The notes under the pieces are model-generated. The model was not told the origin of the DNA. It made no database searches and was given only the letters and a program-made list of their open reading frames with translations. The translations under genes were made by a program, and so were the position numbers. From Rhodospirillales bacterium CG15_BIG_FIL_POST_REV_8_21_14_020_66_15 (lineage in GTDB: Bacteria > Pseudomonadota > Alphaproteobacteria > Rhodospirillales > Casp-alpha2): a stretch of DNA of 64,000 bases. Below are positions 41,365 through 50,533 of this stretch, in pieces. The stretch lies in contig PFFW01000117.1 of NCBI GenBank assembly GCA_002781745.1, positions 28,280 through 92,279 of the forward strand, given 5' to 3'. Within the stretch, counting starts at the first letter, position 1, and the number at the start of each line of letters is the position of its first letter.

Positions 41365-42633
41365 ATGGCGGCGCCACGTATTCATGTCATCGGTGCCGGG
41401 GTGGCGGGCCTTGCCGCCGCCGTGCGCTTGGCGCAGGGAGACCAAAAGGTCGTCCTGCACGACAGCGCCGGGCACGCGGGCGGGCGCTGCCGCTCGCTTT
41501 TCGATTCACAGCTGGATCGCCGCATTGACAACGGCAACCATCTGATCCTGTCCGGCAACCGGGCGATCCGCGACTACCTGGAAACGGTGGGTGCGGCGGA
41601 CAGCCTGACTGGGCCCGCCGACGCGTCCTTTCCCTTCCGCGACCTTAAGACCGGTGAAACCTGGGTCGTGCGGCCCGACGAAGGGCGGGTCCCCTGGTCG
41701 GTCCTGTTCGGGCCGGGGCGGGTGCCGGGAACGAGATTGGGCGAATACCTGCGCGCCTTGCGCCTTGCCTGCGCCGGACCGGACGAGACGATCCGGGACT
41801 GCCTTGCCGGGTCCGGACCGCTGTTCGAACGGTTCTGGGAACCGCTTGCCGTCGGCGTCCTCAACACGCCGGTGGAGACGGCCTCGGCAAAACTCCTGTG
41901 GCCGGTGATCAAGGAAACCTTCGGGCGCGGGCGGGCCGCCTGCCGGCCCCTGATGGCGCGGGTGGGATTGAGCGAGAGCTTTGTCGACCCGGCGCTCGAC
42001 TACCTGAAAGCCAAGGGGACGGAGGTTCGCTTCAACGACCGTGTGCGGGCCCTGAATTTCGGAGACGAGCGTCTGGATGCCATCGACTTTGCCGGGCGGA
42101 CGGAGACCCTCGGCCCGGACGACCGCGTGGTCCTGGCCGTCCCCGCCTGGACGGCGGCCGACCTGGTTCCGGGTCTGGACGGGCCGCGGGAAGCTCACGC
42201 CATCGTCAACGCCCATTTCCGCCTTTCGGCGCCGCCGACATCGGCGCTACCGCTGGTCGGCTTGATCTGCGGGACGGCGCAATGGGTATTCCTGCGGGGC
42301 GACGTGGCCTCGGTCACGGTCAGCGCCGCCGACGCCTTGGCCGCCGAAGCCAACGACGCCATCGCCCGGAAGCTGTGGCCCGAGGTGCGGGCGGCGCTCG
42401 ACCTGCCGGCGGACGCTGGCTTGCCGCCTTGGCGCATCGTCAAGGAGAAGCGCGCCACCATCGCCCAGACGCCGGCGGCGGACCGCCGCCGTCCGCCGCC
42501 GCGAACCCGCTGGGACAATCTGGTGCTGGCGGGCGACTGGACGGCCACGGGCCTGCCGGCGACCATCGAGGGGGCGATCCGGTCAGGCTTCCGCGCGGCC
42601 GATCTGGTTGTCACGTCTTTGTCATCGGCTTGA
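41365..42633 (+). CDS. hpnE: hydroxysqualene dehydroxylase HpnE
   Basis: This 422-residue flavoprotein has RIHVIGAGVAGLAAAVRLAQGDQKVVLHDSAGHAGGRCRS at the N-terminus (FAD GxGxxG and the GGRCRS motif of the amine-oxidase/desaturase group). RRIDNGNHLILSGN and the C-terminal LVLAGDWTATGLPATIEGAIRSG complete the FAD site. HpnE reduces hydroxysqualene to squalene with FADH2. It follows hpnD by 8 bp; the squalene-hopene cyclase is 116 bp further on. Confidence 0.93.
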   Translation: MAAPRIHVIGAGVAGLAAAVRLAQGDQKVVLHDSAGHAGGRCRSLFDSQLDRRIDNGNHLILSGNRAIRDYLETVGAADSLTGPADASFPFRDLKTGETWVVRPDEGRVPWSVLFGPGRVPGTRLGEYLRALRLACAGPDETIRDCLAGSGPLFERFWEPLAVGVLNTPVETASAKLLWPVIKETFGRGRAACRPLMARVGLSESFVDPALDYLKAKGTEVRFNDRVRALNFGDERLDAIDFAGRTETLGPDDRVVLAVPAWTAADLVPGLDGPREAHAIVNAHFRLSAPPTSALPLVGLICGTAQWVFLRGDVASVTVSAADALAAEANDAIARKLWPEVRAALDLPADAGLPPWRIVKEKRATIAQTPAADRRRPPPRTRWDNLVLAGDWTATGLPATIEGAIRSGFRAADLVVTSLSSA

Positions 42634-42749
42634 TTTCGGGGACCCGTTCTGTAACAAGGGAACCGGATTGCACAGGCATTGAATTTTGCGCCTGCGAAGG
42701 GTACATCTGGGCAATTAATCTCCTGAAATAAAAAAGTTTCAACGGTGAA

Positions 42750-44741
42750 ATGATGGATATGTCTCAGTTGCCCGAGGTCGATGCGTCGGCTGCCGCTTCC
42801 AGCGGCGAGCCGGTGGCCGTCGACGAGGGCCGCGCCCATCCGGGGTTGGACGCCACCATTGCCGAGGCCCGTTCGTGGCTGGCTGATCGCCAGGCCCAGG
42901 ACGGAAGCTGGGCCTTCGAGCTTGAGGCCGACGCCACGATTCCCGCCGAATACATCCTTCTGAACCATTTCCTGGGCGAGCCCGACGACGCCATCGAGGC
43001 CAAGCTCGGCAACTACCTGCGGCGCATCCAGGGCGCGCACGGCGGTTGGCCGCTGTTCCACGACGGCGACTTCGATATGAGCGCCACGGTCAAGGCCTAC
43101 TATGCCCTGAAGCTGATCGGCGACGATCCGGACGCCCCCCACATGGCCAAGGCGCGGGCGGCCGTCCTGGCGCGCGGCGGGGCGACGCTGTCCAACGTGT
43201 TCACGCGGATCGCGCTGACGCTGTTCGAACAGGTGCCCTGGCGTGCGGCGCCGGTGATCCGGCCCGAGGCCATGCTGCTGCCGACCTGGTCGCCGTTCCA
43301 TATCGACAAGGTCGCCTATTGGTCGCGCACGGTGATGATCCCGCTGTTCGTCCTGGCGGCGACCAAGCCCAAGGCGCGCAACCCCCGCGGTATCGGCATC
43401 CGCGAGTTGTTCGCCGAGGATCCCTTCGAACAGACGGACTTTCTGCACAATCCCACGGGCCACGTACTCGGCAACGTGTTCCTGGCCATCGACAAGGCCG
43501 CCCGCCTGGTGCAGCCGATGATCCCCCAGTGGCTGGAAAAGAAGGCCATCACCAAGTGCATGGACTTCGTCAAGCAGCGCCTGAACGGCGAGGACGGCCT
43601 GGGCGGCATCTTTCCGGCGATGGCCAACGCGGTCATGGCCTATGATGTATTGGGCTATCCGCGCGACCATCCCGATTTCGTGACCGCCCGCGGCGCCATC
43701 GAGAAACTGGTCGTGGAGCGCGAGGACGAAGCCTACTGCCAGCCCTGCCTGTCCCCCGTGTGGGACACGGGCCTGGCGCTTCACGCCATGCAGGAATGCG
43801 GCGTCGCGGCCGGCGACCCGGTTCTTGACAAAGCCGCCGATTGGCTGGTCGACCGCCAGATCACGGACGTCAAGGGCGACTGGGCGGCCAAGCGGCCCGA
43901 CCTGCGGCCCGGCGGCTGGGCCTTCCAGTACTGGAACGACTATTACCCGGACGTGGACGACACGGCCGTGGTGGTCATGGCGCTGCATCGCGCCGATCCG
44001 ATCCGCTACAAGAACGCCATCGATCGCGGCGTCGAATGGATCATCGGCATGCAGAGCGCCAACGGCGGCTGGGGAGCCTTCGACGCCGATAACACGGCCT
44101 ATCACCTGAACCACATCCCGTTCGCCGACCACGGGGCGCTTCTGGATCCGCCGACGTCCGACGTCAGCGCGCGCTGCCTCGGCATGCTGGCGCAGCTCGG
44201 CTACGGGCCCGACGACGAGGTGGTCACCCGCGCCGTCAGGTTCCTGAAGGATGAACAGGAAGCCGACGGTTCCTGGTTCGGGCGCTGGGGCACCAACTAC
44301 ATCTACGGCACCTGGTCGGTGCTGTCGGCGCTCAACGCCGTGGGTCAGGACATGTCCCAGCCCTACATCCGGCGCGCCGTCGACTGGCTGAAGGGCCGCC
44401 AGATGGCCGACGGCGGCTGGGGCGAGGACTGCGCCACCTACTGGGCCGACCGCAAGGGCCTGGCCAAGGAAAGCACGCCGTCGCAGACCGCCTGGGCCGT
44501 CATGGGACTGATGGCGGCGGGCGAACTGGACAGCCCGGAGGTCGAACGCGGCGTCGGCTACCTGCTGAGCCACCCGCGCGAGGGCGGCAAATGGCAGGAA
44601 AAGATGTTCAACGCCGTCGGCTTTCCCAAGGTCTTCTATCTGACCTATCACGGCTACAGCGCCTATTTCCCACTGTGGACCCTGTCCCGCTACCGCAACC
44701 TGAAGCGCAGCAACACCAAACGCCCCGCCCACGGCATCTGA
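42750..44741 (+). CDS. shc: squalene-hopene cyclase
   Basis: The protein has 663 residues, typical of bacterial SHC. The catalytic DxDD motif is DVDD at about residues 401-404 (PDVDDTAVVVM), which protonates squalene. Repeated QW motifs are scattered along both barrel domains, for example QDGSWAFELE, GAHGGWPLF, SANGGWGAFD, EADGSWFGRWG and MADGGWGED. It folds squalene to hopene (and diplopterol) at the membrane. It is in the same direction as hpnE and hpnG. The intergenic gap before it is AT-richer and may hold its own promoter. Confidence 0.96.
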   Translation: MMDMSQLPEVDASAAASSGEPVAVDEGRAHPGLDATIAEARSWLADRQAQDGSWAFELEADATIPAEYILLNHFLGEPDDAIEAKLGNYLRRIQGAHGGWPLFHDGDFDMSATVKAYYALKLIGDDPDAPHMAKARAAVLARGGATLSNVFTRIALTLFEQVPWRAAPVIRPEAMLLPTWSPFHIDKVAYWSRTVMIPLFVLAATKPKARNPRGIGIRELFAEDPFEQTDFLHNPTGHVLGNVFLAIDKAARLVQPMIPQWLEKKAITKCMDFVKQRLNGEDGLGGIFPAMANAVMAYDVLGYPRDHPDFVTARGAIEKLVVEREDEAYCQPCLSPVWDTGLALHAMQECGVAAGDPVLDKAADWLVDRQITDVKGDWAAKRPDLRPGGWAFQYWNDYYPDVDDTAVVVMALHRADPIRYKNAIDRGVEWIIGMQSANGGWGAFDADNTAYHLNHIPFADHGALLDPPTSDVSARCLGMLAQLGYGPDDEVVTRAVRFLKDEQEADGSWFGRWGTNYIYGTWSVLSALNAVGQDMSQPYIRRAVDWLKGRQMADGGWGEDCATYWADRKGLAKESTPSQTAWAVMGLMAAGELDSPEVERGVGYLLSHPREGGKWQEKMFNAVGFPKVFYLTYHGYSAYFPLWTLSRYRNLKRSNTKRPAHGI

Positions 44742-44754
44742 TCGGGCTTGCGTG

Positions 44755-45441
44755 ATGGCGCGGGTCGGCATCATCACCGGGGTTCTGCGCGAGGCGGCCT
44801 GCCTGAACGGCCTTTCCGGCGGCGATAGCCTGGACATCCGCACCGCGGGCGCCGATCCCCGACGCGCGGGCGAACTGGCGGCGGAGATGTTCGCACAGGG
44901 GGCGAAAGCGGTGCTCAGCTTCGGCCTGTGCGGCGGCCTGGACCCGGCGCTCAAGGCCGGCGACCTGATCGTGCCGACCCGCATCATCTCCGGCGAGGGC
45001 AGGGGCCTGACCTGCGATCCCGACTGGACCGGGCGGCTTGAGGATGCGTTGGATGACCTGATCGCCCGCAGGGGCGTGGTCATTGCCCATTCCGCGGTCA
45101 TCGTCGCGGGCCCTCGGCGCAAGGCCGTGCTGCGCGCCAATACGGGCGCCGACGCCGTCGACATGGAAAGCTATGCCGTGGGTCAGGCGGCGCGGCGGGC
45201 GGGCCGCCCCTTCGCGGTCATCCGCGCCGTGTCCGACACGGCGGAAACGCGCCTGCCGGAATGGACGGACCAGATCGTTTCAAGTTCGGGCGGCACGGAC
45301 GGCGCGCGGCTGCTCCGGAACCTGGCGACCCATCCGGGGGATTTGGGAAAGCTTCTGGCGCTCGGGCGCGGCAGCACGCGGGCGTTGAAGGTCTTACGCC
45401 GCGTGGCTGGACGTCTCGGCCCCGGCCTTGCCTTCGGCTGA
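44755..45441 (+). CDS. hpnG: hopanoid-associated phosphorylase HpnG
   Basis: The protein has 228 residues and belongs to the purine/uridine phosphorylase fold: KAVLSFGLCGGLDPALKAGDLIVPTRII is the phosphate/glycine loop, and GADAVDMESYAVGQAARRAGRPFAVIRAVSDTA has the ME pair and Asp that bind the nucleoside. HpnG removes adenine from adenosylhopane to give ribosylhopane. A GTG three bases upstream is an alternative start. The 3' end overlaps the convergent hpnH by 48 bp. Confidence 0.92.
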   Translation: MARVGIITGVLREAACLNGLSGGDSLDIRTAGADPRRAGELAAEMFAQGAKAVLSFGLCGGLDPALKAGDLIVPTRIISGEGRGLTCDPDWTGRLEDALDDLIARRGVVIAHSAVIVAGPRRKAVLRANTGADAVDMESYAVGQAARRAGRPFAVIRAVSDTAETRLPEWTDQIVSSSGGTDGARLLRNLATHPGDLGKLLALGRGSTRALKVLRRVAGRLGPGLAFG

Positions 45442-46578
45442 TTTCTGAACTTTTTCCGCTTCGGCCTTCTCCGCCATGTTCTGCGACAGGGTCTTGACCA
45501 GCCCCTCGAACACGAATTCGGCTGGGCGTTGGTTGTCCAGCGGGATTTCCGGCGCCATTTCGCCGTCCGTGTTGACGCCCTTCAGAAACACGCGAAGGGC
45601 CTTCAGCGGATTGGAAACGGTGTCCGTCACGGCCGTCGGCTCGTAACCGCAATGGACCATGCAGTTCGCGCATTTTTCGTAGTTGCCGGTGCCGTACTTG
45701 TCCCATTCGGTGCCGTCCATGAGTTCCCGGAAGCTGTCGGCATAGCCTTCGTTCAGCAGGTAGCAGGGTTTCTGCCAGCCGAAGATGTTGCGCGTCGGGT
45801 TGCCCCAGGGCGTGCACTTGTAGGTCTGGTTGCCGGCCAGGAAGTCGAGGAACAGGGTCGACTGGCTGAACCGCCACTTCTGGGCGCCCGGCTGCCTGAA
45901 CACGTCGCGGAACAGCTGCTTGGTCTTCTTGCGGGTCAGGAAATGCTCCTGGTCCGGGGCCCGTTCGTAGGCGTAGCCCGGCGACACGGTGATGCCCTCG
46001 ACCCCCAGGTCGTGGGTGCAGAAATCGAAGAACTCGGCCGCTTCCTTGGGGGACATCTGGTCGAACAGGGTGCAGTTCACGTTGACCCGGAAGCCCAGGG
46101 ATTTCGCCTTGCGGATGGCCGCCACGGCACGCTTGAAGGTGCCCGGCTGGTTGACCGCCTTGTCGTGGTGTTCCTCCAGCCCGTCGAGATGGACCGAAAA
46201 CGTCAGATACGGCGTCGGCTCGAACTTGCCCAGGTTGCGTTCCAGCAACAGGGCGTTGGTGCACAAGTAGACGAACTTCTTGCGCGCCACGATGCCTTCG
46301 ACGATCGCCTTGATCTCCTTGTGGATCAGCGGTTCGCCGCCGGGGATCGAGACGATGGGGGCCCCGCACTCGTCGACGGCCTGCAGGCAGTCCGCGACAG
46401 AGAGGCGCTTGTTGAGGATGTCGTCTTCGTAATCGATCTTGCCGCATCCCGGGCAGGCCAGGTTGCAGCGGAACAGGGGCTCCAGCATGAGGACGAGCGG
46501 ATAGCGCGTTTCACCCTTGAGCTTCTTGCCCATGATGTAGGCGCCGACGCGCATCTGCTGGATCAGGGGGACTGCCAT
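45394..46578 (-). CDS. hpnH: adenosyl-hopene transferase HpnH, radical SAM
   Basis: The protein has 394 residues. LFRCNLACPGCGK places the 4Fe-4S ligands at Cys38, Cys42 and Cys45 in a CxxxCxxC motif, and SIPGGEPL is the SAM-binding GGE motif. A C-terminal cysteine-containing region (YEKCANCMVHCGYEPTA) is also present, as in HpnH. The enzyme adds the 5'-deoxyadenosyl group to hopene, giving adenosylhopane for HpnG. It is in a minus-strand pair with ispH 16 bp upstream. The last 16 codons overlap hpnG on the other strand. Confidence 0.94.
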   Translation of the reverse strand: MAVPLIQQMRVGAYIMGKKLKGETRYPLVLMLEPLFRCNLACPGCGKIDYEDDILNKRLSVADCLQAVDECGAPIVSIPGGEPLIHKEIKAIVEGIVARKKFVYLCTNALLLERNLGKFEPTPYLTFSVHLDGLEEHHDKAVNQPGTFKRAVAAIRKAKSLGFRVNVNCTLFDQMSPKEAAEFFDFCTHDLGVEGITVSPGYAYERAPDQEHFLTRKKTKQLFRDVFRQPGAQKWRFSQSTLFLDFLAGNQTYKCTPWGNPTRNIFGWQKPCYLLNEGYADSFRELMDGTEWDKYGTGNYEKCANCMVHCGYEPTAVTDTVSNPLKALRVFLKGVNTDGEMAPEIPLDNQRPAEFVFEGLVKTLSQNMAEKAEAEKVQKSAEGKAGAETSSHAA

Positions 46579-46594
46579 CTCGTTCTCCCGGTTG

Positions 46595-47563
46595 TCAGGC
46601 GCCGGCGCGGGCTTCGCTGCCGCCGTTCAGTTCGCGCGGCAGTTTGAATACGATATTTTCCCGCACGCCCCTCAATTCCTCGACCTTGGTTTCACCGAAG
46701 TCGCCCAGGCGGCGGATGAGATCCTGCACCAGTTCCTCGGGCGCCGAGGCGCCGGCCGTGATGCCGACCGTTTCCACGCCGTCGAGCCACTTGGGATCGA
46801 GCATGCCGGCGTCGTCGATCAGGTAGGCAGGCACGCCGATCTCGCCGCCGATCTCGCGCAGGCGGTTGGAGTTCGAGGAATTCTTGGCGCCGACCACGAG
46901 CAGCAGGTCGACAAGCTTGCACAGGTCGCGTACGGCCTGCTGCCGGTTCTGGGTGGCGTAACAGATGTCCTTCACGTCCGGGCCGACAATGGCCGGGAAG
47001 CGCTTCTTCAGCGCGTTGATGGTATCGCGGGTCTCGTCGACGCTGAGCGTCGTCTGCGTGACGTAGGACAACTGCGTCGGGTCCTTGACCTGGAGCGCCG
47101 CCACGTCGTCCGGCGTCTGCACAAGGTGCACGCCGCCCGGAATGCGGCCCCGGGTGCCCTCGACTTCGGGATGCCCGGCATGGCCGATGAGGATGACCTC
47201 GCGTCCCTTCTGCGCGTGGTTCTGGCCTTCCTTGTGGACCTTGGAAACCAGCGGGCAGGTCGCATCGATCACCGGCAGGCCGCGGTCGTTGGCCTCGATC
47301 TCGACCTTCTCGGCGACGCCGTGGGCGGAGAAGATGGTGACCGCGCCGTCGGGCACGTCGGACACTTCCTCGACAAACACGGCGCCCTTGGCGCGCAGCG
47401 ATTCGACGACGTGCTTGTTGTGCACGATCTCGTGGCGGACGTAGACGGGCGGACCGTGGATTTCCAGGGCCCGCTCGACGATCTCTATGGCGCGCTCCAC
47501 ACCGGCGCAGAATCCGCGCGGGCTGGCGAGCAGGATTTTCAGGGTCTTGGTCATCGCGCTCAC
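46595..47563 (-). CDS. ispH: 4-hydroxy-3-methylbut-2-enyl diphosphate reductase
   Basis: This 322-residue IspH/LytB has [21 protein letters not shown] (first Fe-S cysteine, Cys19), [13 protein letters not shown] (second), [13 protein letters not shown] (third), and the substrate residues [12 protein letters not shown] and [10 protein letters not shown]. It makes IPP and DMAPP, the last MEP-pathway step, and thus precursors for squalene. Its placement directly before hpnH links isoprenoid supply to hopanoid side-chain synthesis. It is divergent from hpnA. A second Met lies at codon 4. Confidence 0.96.
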   Translation of the reverse strand: MSAMTKTLKILLASPRGFCAGVERAIEIVERALEIHGPPVYVRHEIVHNKHVVESLRAKGAVFVEEVSDVPDGAVTIFSAHGVAEKVEIEANDRGLPVIDATCPLVSKVHKEGQNHAQKGREVILIGHAGHPEVEGTRGRIPGGVHLVQTPDDVAALQVKDPTQLSYVTQTTLSVDETRDTINALKKRFPAIVGPDVKDICYATQNRQQAVRDLCKLVDLLLVVGAKNSSNSNRLREIGGEIGVPAYLIDDAGMLDPKWLDGVETVGITAGASAPEELVQDLIRRLGDFGETKVEELRGVRENIVFKLPRELNGGSEARAGA

Positions 47564-47722
47564 TTAGTCCTCAAGGGGGCCCCTTTGTAAACCTTAGGAT
47601 ATTGCAGTGCAAACGGGCATTCACGCAACATGGGGCCTGGGGGGCGGCGTGTTAAGGGGGGCGGCGAAAGTCCGCCGGTTTTCCCTGGAAATTGTACGTT
47701 TTATGAGGCCTTAATCGCCACC

Positions 47723-48727
47723 ATGACGAAGGGTGCTCCCAATATTGTGACCGGCGCCAGCGGTTTCGTCGGCGCCGCCGTGGTCCGCAGGCTGCTTGAC
47801 GCGGGCGAAGCCGTGCGTGTGCTGATGCGCCCTCGCAGCGACCGCCGCAACATCGAAGGGCTGGATGTAGAGATGGTGGAGGGCGATCTGCTGCGGCCCG
47901 AGACCTTGGCGCCCGCCGTCAAGGGTTGCCGCGCGCTCTACCACGTCGCCGCCGACTACCGCATCTGGACCCGCGATCCGGCGGCCATGTTCCGCGCCAA
48001 CGTGGAGGGCTCCGCCGCCATCGTGCGCGCCGCCGCCGAGGCGGGGGTGGAACGCATCGTCTACACCTCGTCCGTCGCCGTGCTGGGCAACCCCGGCGAC
48101 GGCAGGTCCGGCGACGAGGACACGCCCGTCACCTATGCCGACATGGTCGGGCCCTACAAACAGTCCAAGTTCAAGGCGGAGGAGTGTATCCGCGAACTGA
48201 CGGCGCGGGAGGGTTGGCCCGTCGTCATCGTCAACCCGTCGACGCCGATCGGCCCGCGCGACGTGAAGCCGACGCCGACGGGACGCATCGTGGTCGACGC
48301 GGCCAAGGGCAAGATGCCCGTCTACGTCGACACGGGTTTGAACGTGGCCCATGTGGACGACGTGGCCGAAGGCCACCTCAAGGCCTTCGCCACGGGACGC
48401 ATCGGCGAGCGCTACGTACTGGGCGGCGAGAACATGGGGCTCGGCGACATCCTGGGCGTCATCGCCGAGTTGACGGGCGGGCGTCCGCCCTTGTTCCGCG
48501 TGCCGACGGGCCTCATCATGCCGATCGCCCACGCCTCGGAGGCTTGGTGCCGCCTGACCGGCGGAGCGGAGCCTCTGGTGGCCCCGGATTCGGTGCGAAT
48601 GGCGAAGAAGAAGATGTTCTTTTCCTGGGCCAAGGCGGCGCGCGAGCTGGGCTATGCCCCGCGGCCCGCGCGCAACGCCCTGGCCGACGCGATCGACTGG
48701 TTCCGCGCCAACGGCTATATCCCTTGA
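47723..48727 (+). CDS. hpnA: hopanoid-associated sugar epimerase HpnA
   Basis: This 334-residue protein is an extended SDR/NAD-dependent epimerase: NIVTGASGFVGAAVVRRLLDAG is the nucleotide motif, TSSVAVLG and YKQSKFKAEE the catalytic Ser and Tyr-x3-Lys, and NVAHVDDVAEGHLKA a typical C-terminal segment. The segment VNPSTPIGPRDVKPTPTGRIVVD is diagnostic of HpnA. It probably modifies a sugar or hopanoid side chain; the reaction is not settled. It is divergent from ispH and followed by the nucleotidyltransferase gene. Confidence 0.92.
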   Translation: MTKGAPNIVTGASGFVGAAVVRRLLDAGEAVRVLMRPRSDRRNIEGLDVEMVEGDLLRPETLAPAVKGCRALYHVAADYRIWTRDPAAMFRANVEGSAAIVRAAAEAGVERIVYTSSVAVLGNPGDGRSGDEDTPVTYADMVGPYKQSKFKAEECIRELTAREGWPVVIVNPSTPIGPRDVKPTPTGRIVVDAAKGKMPVYVDTGLNVAHVDDVAEGHLKAFATGRIGERYVLGGENMGLGDILGVIAELTGGRPPLFRVPTGLIMPIAHASEAWCRLTGGAEPLVAPDSVRMAKKKMFFSWAKAARELGYAPRPARNALADAIDWFRANGYIP

Positions 48728-48843
48728 GCGCTCCGAGAGCATGTGCCGGGCGCAAATTTCTCCACCGTTAGATGTTATTGACAAGAACGTGTCGGGCGCG
48801 CACCTATTGCGCAAACAAACAGTAACCGGGGTGTTGCAATCAG

Positions 48844-49626
48844 ATGAAAGCGGTCATGCTTGCCGCCGGCGTCGGCCGGCGCCTCTACGGAGACGGGAAC
48901 GACGACCCGCCCAAGGCCCTGCTTGAGTTCGACGGCCGCACGCTGCTGGCGCGCCATATCGAGGTTCTGACCGCGCTCGGCGTCGAGGAACTAACCGTCG
49001 TCGTCGGCCACAAGAAGGAAATGATCGAGGAAGAGCTGGCTCGCGTGGCGCCCGCCGGATTCGCACGCACCCTGTTCAATACGCGCTACGAGGAAAGCCC
49101 GATCCTGTCCCTTGCCCGGGCGGGCGAGGTTCTGCGCTCCGGCTCCCGCGTGCTGTTCATGGACGCCGACGTCTACTATCACGAGGATCTCTTGAAGGCC
49201 CTGGTCAACAGCCGCCATCAGACCTGCATCATCCTGGACCGGGATTTCGAGCCGGGGGACGAGCCGGTGAAGACCTGCGTGCGAGACAACCTTATCGTCG
49301 ATTTCGGCAAGAAGGTCTTCGAGCCCCACGACATGGTGGGCGAGTGGCCGGGCTTCCTGACGATGGCGCCGGACGTGGCACTGCGCGTGGCCGACCGGGC
49401 CGACGAATTGTCCTGGGGCGATATGCCGGGCTTCGTCTACGAGGATGCGTTCTGCGACGTGATGAAGGCGTCCGAACCCGGCACCTTCGGGTTCGAGGAC
49501 GTGACCGGCATTCCGTGGATCGAGATCGACTTCCCCGAGGACCGGGAGCGGGCGGATAGCGAAATCCGCGCCAGGATCGCCGCCTATCGGCCCTTGGGAG
49601 CCCGCGTCGGCGCCGCCGCAGAGTAG
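48844..49626 (+). CDS. NTP transferase family protein (LicC/PntC-like cytidylyltransferase candidate)
   Basis: The protein has 260 residues. MKAVMLAAGVGRRLYGDGNDDPPKALLEFDGRTLL is the nucleotidyltransferase loop and the PKALL lysine motif. ELTVVVGHKKEMI and SRVLFMDADVYYHEDLLKAL, with the metal-binding Asp pair, follow. This is the layout of sugar-1-phosphate and phosphocholine/phosphonate cytidylyltransferases. The substrate cannot be read from the sequence. The position upstream of a CDP-alcohol phosphatidyltransferase gene in the hpn locus suggests it makes a CDP-activated head group. A perfect TTGACA at 48778-48783 may be its -35 box, although no good -10 follows at the right spacing. Confidence 0.85.
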   Translation: MKAVMLAAGVGRRLYGDGNDDPPKALLEFDGRTLLARHIEVLTALGVEELTVVVGHKKEMIEEELARVAPAGFARTLFNTRYEESPILSLARAGEVLRSGSRVLFMDADVYYHEDLLKALVNSRHQTCIILDRDFEPGDEPVKTCVRDNLIVDFGKKVFEPHDMVGEWPGFLTMAPDVALRVADRADELSWGDMPGFVYEDAFCDVMKASEPGTFGFEDVTGIPWIEIDFPEDRERADSEIRARIAAYRPLGARVGAAAE

Positions 49627-49642
49627 GCGTTCTCCGCAGTCT

Positions 49643-50401
49643 TTAGACCCTGAACACGTACTGCTTCGCCGGATCGCGGTCGATGTCCGGCGGATAGTTC
49701 TTGTGCTTGTCAGCGTAGTAGCGGTCCATGAAGTGGCCCGCCGACGCCCGGTTGTAGGTGGCGTAATAGATGCGGCGGATGCGTTCGCTCATGTTCGCTT
49801 CGGAGGCATGCGGCGCGAACGAGTCGAAAAACACGACATCGCCTGGGTTGGTCGGCACGGCCTGGAAATCCATGCCCGCCATGTCAGCGTCGGTCATCGG
49901 CTCCCACGACCGGAACATGCCGTTCTTGTGGTGGCCGCGAACCAGTTTCAGGCAGCCGTTCTCCTCGGTCGCCGCATCGATGGACACAAGGGCGGAGATG
50001 AAGAAGTCCGTATAGGCGTCCCATCCTGCCTGGGAATCCTGGTGCGGCTTGAAACCATCGCCGCCCGGCATCTTGAAGTTGATCTTTTCCTTGAACAGTG
50101 CAGCGTTCTCGCCCAGCAGTTGGCTTACCGGGGCGCGCAGGGCCTCGGCCAGGGCCTTGAATCCGTCGTGGAAGGGGGAGATGCGCTCAATGCGGCTGAC
50201 CAGCCGTTGTTCCGCATTCTTCCGGCTCTGCTCGTGGAACACCCAGTGGCGGCCCGACACCTCGGGCAGTGTCAGTATCTCGTCGGTCCAGGCGTCGATG
50301 CGCGCCATCTCGCCGGGGCTGAAGCCTCGGCGCAGGACCAGATAGCCGTCGTCGGCGAACTGTTGAATTTGCGTGTCGGTAAGAACGGGTATGTTCAGCA
50401 T
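49643..50401 (-). CDS. phytanoyl-CoA dioxygenase (PhyH) family Fe(II)/2-oxoglutarate dioxygenase
   Basis: This 252-residue double-stranded beta-helix protein has the iron ligands in FKPHQDSQAGWDAY (H-x-D) and FDSFAPHASEANMS (distal His), and a probable 2-oxoglutarate arginine in SERIRRIYYATYN. NFKMPGGDGFKPHQDSQAGW and the ALVSIDAATEENGCLKLVRGHHK segment resemble 2-aminoethylphosphonate hydroxylases of the PhnY type, among other PhyH proteins. It is opposite in strand to, and inserted between, the nucleotidyltransferase and CDP-alcohol transferase genes. The ATG at 50399-50401 was chosen over an upstream TTG (50444-50446). Substrate is unknown. Confidence 0.85.
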   Translation of the reverse strand: MLNIPVLTDTQIQQFADDGYLVLRRGFSPGEMARIDAWTDEILTLPEVSGRHWVFHEQSRKNAEQRLVSRIERISPFHDGFKALAEALRAPVSQLLGENAALFKEKINFKMPGGDGFKPHQDSQAGWDAYTDFFISALVSIDAATEENGCLKLVRGHHKNGMFRSWEPMTDADMAGMDFQAVPTNPGDVVFFDSFAPHASEANMSERIRRIYYATYNRASAGHFMDRYYADKHKNYPPDIDRDPAKQYVFRV

Positions 50402-50533
50402 GTTTTCTTCATCGGCGTTGTCGATGCCGGTTGCCTTTTGCCGCAATTTTCATGATGTTCCGGGCGTGAGAGTGGTTCTATCTGGTCGAACCATGCTCAC
50501 CGTGTAGACCTGCCCGCAGCCGGAGACAAGACC

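Noticed and set aside
42679..42707. TTGAAT-N17-TACATC as the shc promoter
   Set aside because: The -10 match is poor (three of six), and shc may be transcribed from upstream hpn genes.
42195..45164. 989-codon open frame antisense to hpnE, shc and hpnG
   Set aside because: The predicted protein is His/Arg/Gly-rich with no domain, while the opposite strand encodes a textbook squalene-hopene cyclase. It is a high-GC shadow frame.
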